Of a stretch of DNA of 64,000 bases, positions 56,983 to 64,000 are shown one piece after another. Source of the stretch: Okapia johnstoni. Taxonomy: Eukaryota; Chordata; Mammalia; Artiodactyla; Giraffidae. The stretch lies in assembly GCA_024291935.2 (NCBI GenBank), contig CM044308.1:125158501-125222500 (forward strand). Reading direction: 5' to 3'. Numbering within the stretch: position 1 is the first letter of the stretch; every line of letters starts with the position of its first letter. The notes beneath the pieces were generated by a model. The model had not been told where the DNA came from. It made no database searches and was given only the letters and a program-made list of their open reading frames with translations. A program made the position numbers and the translations under genes.

Positions 56983-59467
56983 GTAAGTGATTGTCAGGAC
57001 AAAAAGAAACTCAAGTGTTCATATTCTTGGGTCAATGAGAAAGAAGAACTGAAAGTTCCAACTTGGGGCAGTACCCCTGCTTTTCAAATGCCATGCTGGT
57101 CATGTTATAAGGTCTTGCTACTTTAAAGTGTTACCCAAGGACCAGAAACATTGTCATCACTTAAGAGCTTGTTAGAAATGCAGATCCTCAGGTCTAACCA
57201 GGAACAGCTGAATCAAAATCTGCATTTTAGTAAGATCCGAGGGCAACATTAAAGTAGAAATACTAAAAATAAAAACATGATGTAGTACTTTTGTAAATGC
57301 CAAATACCTGTGAATTGTTACCTCTGTCATCAATTCACTGCAGCTTTGATAACAAACACCAAAACAACACTGCCCTTTTCTGGGTTGGGGTTGTTCCAAA
57401 CATTAGAGTGAATTGTCTAATAGGAGTATAACAATATGGAGGTTACCCCCAAGCCACAGGAATATATTTGTGTAAGTAGTTGTTTGTGCCTCAGACAGAT
57501 TAAACCTTTTCAACTTTCTTGCAGTCGCTTTCTTCTCCATGGTGCAGAATTGCAATTATTAGCTATAGTTCTAAGTATTATATTGCCTTTATCATACTAG
57601 ATACAGGCTGTCTCTATTAAATATATACCAGGGGTGCCAGAAAATATTTATTACCTTAGGCTCAAATAACACTCTGTGATACATGTGTGTCATAGTTTCT
57701 CGGCTTTTTGCCATCAAATTTGTAAAATATACAGATTCTTTTGCCTTTCCAACAAAGGAGGTGAATGATTAGGAGATAGGTGAAAATGTTTCAATCTTCA
57801 GGGATTAGATTACAAGACACTTGAGTTATCTTGGGACAATCACTCCGGATAAAAGATTGCTTTTGCAATCCAAGGAGTTTGGCCAGCCAGCCCTTTCCAC
57901 CCCAGCTTGGTTGATTTTAGTTATAATAATACATTACTTCTTTCTAGCTAGCTGTTAAATTTCTCTGTCAGCCTCCCACAGACTTTAAACTGACAGCGGA
58001 AAATCCCAAAGGTCAGATACAAATAGAAATATATTTCCCTTGGCTTCTTAGAGGAAAGCAATTAAACAGGTTCCAGCATTATTAAAGGACCTTTATGGTT
58101 GTTAATTTATAGAGCTGGTTGTTATCAAAGATGCGTCACCAGAAGAGTCAAAGCTTGGCAGTAGAGCCATTTAAAGTCACCTGGCTTATGCTGAAGTGTT
58201 AAGGGCATATTTTCTTAAAAGGGCACAGGAACAATAGAGAAGTCAATCATAGGGTTCATAATATTTTGCTTCTAATAAGTACAACAATGGTTGTAGAATA
58301 CTGTAGAAAGATTGATGCCAATTCTAAAGGAAAGGCTATTATATCAGCCCTGTCCTAATGGTAGAAATAATAATAAAACAGATGATGTTTTAAGATAAGA
58401 AAATTAAAAACAAAAGAAACTAAATATGCTAAGTATATGTCCTTGAAGTAAGCCATCCCTAACTCCTATGGGAATAAAGTCTAGTAGAAATGAATGAATG
58501 ATTGCATGAACAGATATGAAAATAAAGAAACCCAAAAGGTAGTAAATATTTTTAGTTTATGTCTGGTCTGGACTGTTAAATGAATAATCAGACTGTGATT
58601 ATAGGTATGTGTGTGTATATTCATTATGTCCCATGTTAATTCATGCTGGAAATAAACACAGTTTATGTCAGCAGTCCTGGAAATGGAAGGAAGAGGCTGG
58701 ATCTTTCTTATCCTGATTTCTTTGGTTATATCTTTGTCTGTATCTCTATAGACAACATATTTTGCTGAATTAACTCAGTTGCTTTATGTTTGTAAACTCA
58801 GAAACCAGATGCTAAATAATTGATGTAACAGAACTTTCTCTTAAGTTTTTCTTAGGGACATTTCTAGATGAAGCTTGAATGAACTGGTCAATTTAATAAA
58901 AATTATGGTCCCTGTCCTTTCTTACAGTGTCACTAATTCCATGCAGGAAGGCATTCCATTTTTCCAAACCCTTAGAGCCAAAAGAATCTGAAATAACCCT
59001 TGAACCTAGGTTTATTGTAAAGAAACTTCACTGGTAGAAAGAGTCTTCCAGTAACAATGAAATCCCTGTGGGCAGTTGGATGGGGCGGGGTTATACCTAA
59101 AACCCTGTAATGAAGATCAGTGCTTTTCTACTCTTATTTTTGGATTAAACCATACTATTTTTAATATTATGCTTGTCTTACTGGTATATGAATTACCATA
59201 ACATATTAAATAAATAGAGTTTTCGGTATGTTTATGTGTAAAAGTACATGAAGATTTTTCTGGCAGGTTATTTGTGATGGTCAAGATTGGACATTTATTG
59301 CAGATCCCTTGATGAAGAGGTTAGGGAGAAGCCTTTGAGATTAGGGAATATCTTTTTCCCTTTCTTCAAAACAGGTCATGAATTGGGAGAATACTGCTGA
59401 GGATAGACTAGAGGGGTACATATTAAAGTGGTAATTGAGGGTGTTGAAGATTTCCAGTGCCTTAATG
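56983..59467. other. MYO3A: Downstream intron, nothing recognised
   Basis: About 2.5 kb with no exon or confidently named repeat. AT-rich; short TG-rich run near 58606-58618. Confidence 0.6.
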
Positions 59468-59476
59468 ACAGACAAT

Positions 59477-59750
59477 GCTGCAGATGCTAAGTCGCTTCAG
59501 TCGTGTCCGACTCTGTGCGACCCCATAGAAGGCAGCCCACCAGGCTCCTTCGTCTCTGGGATTCTCCAGGCAAGAATATTGGAGTGGGTTGCCATTTCCT
59601 TCTCCAGTGCATGAAAGTGAAAAGTGAAAGTGAAGTCGCTCAGTCGTGTCTGACTCTTCGCGACCCCATGGGCTGCAGCCTACCAGGCTCCTCCGTCCAT
59701 GGGGTTTCCCAGGCAAGAGTACTTGAGTGGGGTGCCATTGCCTTCTCCGA
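59477..59750 (-). repeat. BOV-A2 SINE
   Basis: Two BovB-derived monomers joined by the 'catgaaagtgaaaagtgaaa' linker, minus strand. The flanks share agacaat (59470-59476 and 59755-59761). Confidence 0.93.
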
Positions 59751-59754
59751 TGAT

Positions 59755-59942
59755 AGACAATAGGACTTATCATTGACTTTAAAAAAAAAAAAGCCTCTTT
59801 ATTGATGTATGATTGACATCCAAAAAAATAATTTTTTTTAAACCAACACAGACAGACAATAGGACTTATCATTGACTTAAAAAAAAAAGCCTCTTTATTG
59901 ATGTATGATTGACATCCAAAAATAAATTTTTTTTAAACCAAC
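59755..59942. repeat. Local tandem duplication, period about 99 bp
   Basis: Two near-identical units begin agacaataggacttatcatt at 59755 and 59854. They differ mainly in the length of A and T runs. A partial third unit (attgactttaaag) follows at about 59944. Confidence 0.93.
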
Positions 59943-60230
59943 CATTGACTTTAAAGTTATGAATGTTGTGAGCCTCTGAAAAGGAAACTAAGTAAAGAGC
60001 CTGTAAGGAAGAATGCCTGTCAGCTGGGCCTAATGCAGTGCTTTGGGCAAAAAAAACAACTGGTGAAAAACTAAAGACATAAAAAAGAAGTAAGTTAAAG
60101 AGAGACTGAAAGGGTGAGTAAATTCCTAGGGAGATACTGAGATATAACTACTACCAGATGCCTGTGAAGCCAACCAGGGGCAGTTTCCTTGAATTAGCTC
60201 CAGGCTAACAGAGATAACTAGATGGTGTGA
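59943..60230. other. MYO3A: Intron sequence, nothing recognised
   Basis: No exon or named repeat. Confidence 0.5.
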
Positions 60231-61769
60231 TTACTCACCTAGAGCCAGACATCCTGGAATGCAAAGTCAAGTGGGCATTAGGAAGCATCACTACGAACAA
60301 AACTGGTGGAGGTGATGGAATTCCAGTTGAACTATTTCAAATCCTAAAAGATGATGCTGTGAAAGTGCTGCACTCAATAGGCCAGCAAATCTGAAAAGCT
60401 CAGCAGTGGCCACAGGACTGGAAAAGGTCAGTTTTCATTCCAATCCCAAAGAAAGCCAATGACAAAGAATGTTCGGACTACCACACAGTTGCACTCATCT
60501 CACACGCTAGTAAAGTAATGCTCAAAATTCTCCAAGCCAGGCTTCAACAGTACGTGAACTGTGAAATTCCAGATGTTCAGGCTGGTTTTAGAAAAGGCAG
60601 AGGAACCAGAGATCAAATTACCAACATCCATTGGATCATCGAAAAAGCAAGAGAGTTCCAGAAAACATCTACTTCTGCTTTGTTGACTATGCCAAAGCCT
60701 TTGACTGTGTGGATCACAATAAACTGTGGAAAATTCTTAGAGATGGGAATACCAGACCACCTGACCTGCCTCTTGAGAAATCTGTATGCAAGTCAAGAAG
60801 CAATAGTTAGAACTGGACATGGAACAACAGACTGGTTCCAAATCAGGAAAGGAGTACGACAAGGTTGTATATTGTCACCCTGCTTATTTAACTTTTATAC
60901 AGAGTACATCATGAGAAACGCTGGGCTGGATGAAGCACAAGCTGGAATCAAGATTGCCAGGAGAAATATCAGCAACCTCAGATATACAGGTGACACCACC
61001 CTTATGGCAGAAAGTGAAGAAGAACTAAAGAGCCTCTTGATGAAAGTGAAAGTCAAGAGTGAAAAAGTTGGCTTAAAACTCAACATTCAGAAAACTAAGA
61101 TCATGGCATCTGGTCCCATCACTTCATGGCAAATAGATGGGGAAACAATGGAAACAGTGAGAGACTTTATTTTTTTGGGCTCCGGAATCACTGCAGATGG
61201 TGATTGTAGTCTTAAAATTAAAAGACGCTTTCTCCTTGGAAGAAAAGTTATGACCAACCTAGACAGCATACTAAAAAGCAGAGACATTACTTTGCCAACA
61301 AAGGTCCATCTAGTCAAGGCTATGGTTTTTCCAGTAGTCATGTATGGATGTGAGAGTTGGACTATAAAGAAAGCTGAGTGCTGAAGAATTGATGTTTTTG
61401 AACTGTGGTGTTGGAGAAGACTCTTGAGAGTCCCCTCGACTGCAAGGAGATCCAACCAGTCCATCCTAAAGGAAATCAGTCCTGAATATTCATTAGAAGG
61501 ACTGACGTGATACTGAAGCTGAAACTCCAATCCTTTGGCCATCTGATGCAAAGAACTGACTGCTTGGAAAAGACCTTGATGCTGGGAAAGATCGAATGTG
61601 GGATGAGAAGGGGACGACAGAGGATAAGATGGTTGGATGGCAGCACCAGCACGATGGACATGAGTTTGAGTAGGCTCCGGGAGTTGGTGATGGACAGGGA
61701 TGCCTGGCGTGCTGCTGTCCATGGTGGCAAAGAGTGGGACATGACTGAGTGACTGAACTGAACTGAACA
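60231..61769 (+). mobile_element. BovB LINE with broken reverse transcriptase
   Basis: About 1.5 kb, plus strand, ending in the (ACTGA)n tail. An open frame at 60518-61384 looks intact but contains two compensating deletions, one base near 60663 and two near 60737, so about 28 residues including RT motif A are out of frame. The RT signature reads YTGD (near 60984) instead of YADD. The copy is therefore dead despite the long open frame. It forms an inverted pair with 46205-48819. Confidence 0.95.
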
Positions 61770-62082
61770 GAGAAAACCAGGATTCTTCTCAACTTTCCAC
61801 TTTGCCTCATCTTTACAGAGAGAATATCTGCCTCAGTGGAAGAAGTGTCTTCTGAGGAAAAGGAGCCAAGGTTATACATCCTGCCTGGGGCTTTGGTAGA
61901 GAAATACTTTCCCACTTGTGCTGATTGGTGGTGAAACCAAATTCATACTCATCAGCAGTAAACTGGGAAACCTAATTGTAGGAATTGTTGGTCTTCTTGC
62001 TAACTGTTCCTACCCTGTGTGAGGTGACTCCATTTTATGATATAGAAAGTTGGAAATTGGTAAGAAATAAAAAGAGTAGATA
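61770..62082. other. MYO3A: Intron sequence, nothing recognised
   Basis: No exon or named repeat. Confidence 0.55.
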
Positions 62083-62390
62083 GCCAATCAATCCTAAAGG
62101 AAATCAACCCTGAATACTCATTGGAAGGACTGATGCTGAAGCTAAATCTCCAATACTTTGGCTACCTGATGCGAAGAGCTGACTTATTGGAAAAGACCCT
62201 GATGCTGGGAAAGATTAAAGGCAAAAGGAGAACGGGGCAGCGGAGGATGAGATGGTTAGATCGCATCACTGACTCAATGGACTTGAGTTAGCTCCAACTT
62301 CTGGAGATAGTGAAGGACAGGGAGGCCTGGCATGGTGTAGTCCATGGAGTCGCAAAGAGCTGGACACAACTTAGCAACTGAACAACAATG
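62083..62390 (+). mobile_element. BovB 3' fragment, diverged
   Basis: The 3' 300 bp of BovB ending 'cttagcaactgaacaacaat'. Like the copy at 23118, it is of a more diverged type with a (AACAACA)-like tail. Confidence 0.88.
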
Positions 62391-63864
62391 AATGGCAAGC
62401 AGATAGCAAGATTCTTCAGGAAAGGCAGGAATACCAGGAAAGCCTCCATAGCTGGAGATGAGGCAAGAGGAAATGAGCAAGGTGAGGAAGGTGAAAAGTC
62501 CTTCCTAGGCTGGCTATGAAGAGAAGAGAAGAGACGTTGGATTACATATTGGGGAGGAAGGAGTAATCACACAGGTGGACATATCACTGATTGAATTCTA
62601 CCATTAGATGAATAACGTTTTGACCTAAATACAGGAATGGATGTAGGTTCCTAGGCCAGAAAGGAAGAAGTAATTGGCCCAACGGTGGGACTAAAGAGTC
62701 AAAGGGAGTAGGCTGGAAACAGCACAGGCAGCACTGTAAGGCTAATATTTCCATAATGAGGGGAGCACTGGGCACCCCTTCTCAAGTCCCCTTCTCTGAA
62801 CCAAGGAAGGAGACCCAATCTGCTTTTAACTTCAGTCTTTTGCAGCGTGCTTGAACCCAAAGTCTTTGCTGAAACATATAGGTAGTTTTCCACTTTGAAA
62901 GAGGAAATCTCTGAGCATTGTGCTGAAAAGAATATTGCCAAAGACACACAGGGTGAGATGCTGGTCTCAAGGGTGTGGTCCTTGTCATTTCCTCTGTGGA
63001 TGATCAACCTAGTGGTGAAATGCCTGGATGCCTTATTTTGGGAGGTTTCATAGCTTGTATACTTATACATGGTGTGTGTATGTGTGTTTTAATTAGAGGA
63101 AATATTGAGAGTTTTAGATAAGCTCTTGAGATAACTATGTATAGAAATAACAGATACAGAATTCACTGCTGTAGAGTCTCTGTTTTACTCTCTGGGATCT
63201 GCTTCTGTGGGGAGTCTCTGGATGTATTCTGCAAGCCTCATGCTGTATTGATCAAAGTAATGAGGTTCTGTCATGTTAAATCCACGCTAGTCCCAGAAAA
63301 CCCATTTGGTAGGTGTTCTCCTTAGCCACTCTTAAGTTGTGTGATTAAAAACAGTGATTCTTGAAGTCAGAAACATGACATCTTGCCTTTGATTTAGGAT
63401 TTTGAAGAACAATATTTTTCTATAGTAGAAGCCTAGTTTAAAATCCTCATTTGTCTTTGTAGCATTATCAGGTATCCAGCAGATGTCACTATTACAGTCC
63501 ATGTTCAGTTTTTTGGCTTTACTGAGCAGTGTTTGCAGAAAGGCTCAATTCAGAGGCAATGCTTTATCAATGGTTTAATGACAGTTTCTATTAGTTTCCT
63601 GCTATGTATAGTACTAAATCAAGTGCCCAGTCTAAGCATTTTTTGTCAAAGTACTTTATCTATAAGCATAAGATACAGGGATTTCCTGGCTATATATTTC
63701 ATATTTCACCTATAGGAAATGCAAATATTTAAACAAATAATTGTACTTTATTTTTTTTTTACCATTAATTATACTTATGTATTCCACTTTCAATATAAAA
63801 ATAGGACTTAGATCATCACACATCATTTCTATTTCTTACCAAATGCGTGAAGTTTTCTTCACCA
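62391..63864. other. MYO3A: Intron sequence, nothing recognised
   Basis: No exon or named repeat is supported. Confidence 0.55.
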
Positions 63865-64000
63865 TACCAACCAGTTCTCCTACAGTTCAGTTCAATTCCG
63901 GCACTGTCTACCTCAAGTTAGCTTCAAATTATACAAGTTAGGGGCTTACTCCCATAGGACTGCCCCAACTTCAGATACCAGTTGCAACTCCCATGTTTTC
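63865..64000. repeat. Start of an old LTR-type repeat, cut by window end
   Basis: Phrases 'cagttcagttcaattccggc' and 'cttcagataccagttgcaac' match in order the left part of the repeat at 48880 (for example 'cagttccgttcaattctgat'). Confidence 0.5.

Noticed and set aside
1..64000. CRISPR arrays, operons, integrases, toxin-antitoxin or phage modules
   Set aside because: None seen; sequence is mammalian, and regular repeats are SINE, LINE or microsatellite copies.

Overview
The window is nuclear DNA of a bovid ruminant (cattle, sheep, goat or a relative). The evidence is the interspersed repeats: about ten copies of the BovB LINE, many Bov-tA and BOV-A2 SINEs, a CHR-type cetartiodactyl SINE, two ruminant-type L1 insertions, an Hsmar1-like mariner, and old mammalian MIR and L2 relics. 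There is no bacterial, organellar or viral gene cluster.

One host gene is visible, on the plus strand: the middle of MYO3A, the class III unconventional myosin that joins a protein kinase to a myosin motor. Eight coding exons fit together in frame with consensus splice sites (976 coding bases, about 325 codons): 11413-11568 (end of the kinase domain), 43248-43344, 44309-44425, 44921-45025, 50335-50418 (P-loop), 51239-51441 (switch I), 56436-56534 and 56868-56982. Exons before position 11413 and after 56982 lie outside the window. MYO3A rather than MYO3B is called from the P-loop exon ([16 protein letters not shown]) and neighbouring residues.

Layout: 1-11412 is upstream intron with L2, BOV-A2, MIR and BovB. 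A 31.7-kb intron (11569-43247) lies between the kinase-ending exon and the first motor-side exon. It is packed with BovB copies, a mariner with TA duplication (16132-17398), a 5'-truncated L1 with a perfect 20-bp target duplication (18052-19393), nested SINEs, and a full-length but badly damaged minus-strand L1 (about 32358-41090) with a GC-rich, tandemly repeated 5' region. Positions 43248-56982 carry seven exons separated by SINEs, one BovB, LTR fragments and MIRs. From 56983 on is downstream intron with BOV-A2, a local tandem duplication and two BovB fragments.

The most useful leads are architectural. All eight exons lie between oppositely oriented BovB copies, which could favour back-splicing or exon skipping. 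The L1 promoter region ends about 2 kb upstream of the first motor-side exon, which has an in-frame ATG, so a kinase-less transcript is conceivable. Two blocks of very long G, A and T homopolymers inside otherwise recognisable repeats look like assembly artefacts. I did not find an undescribed biological system.
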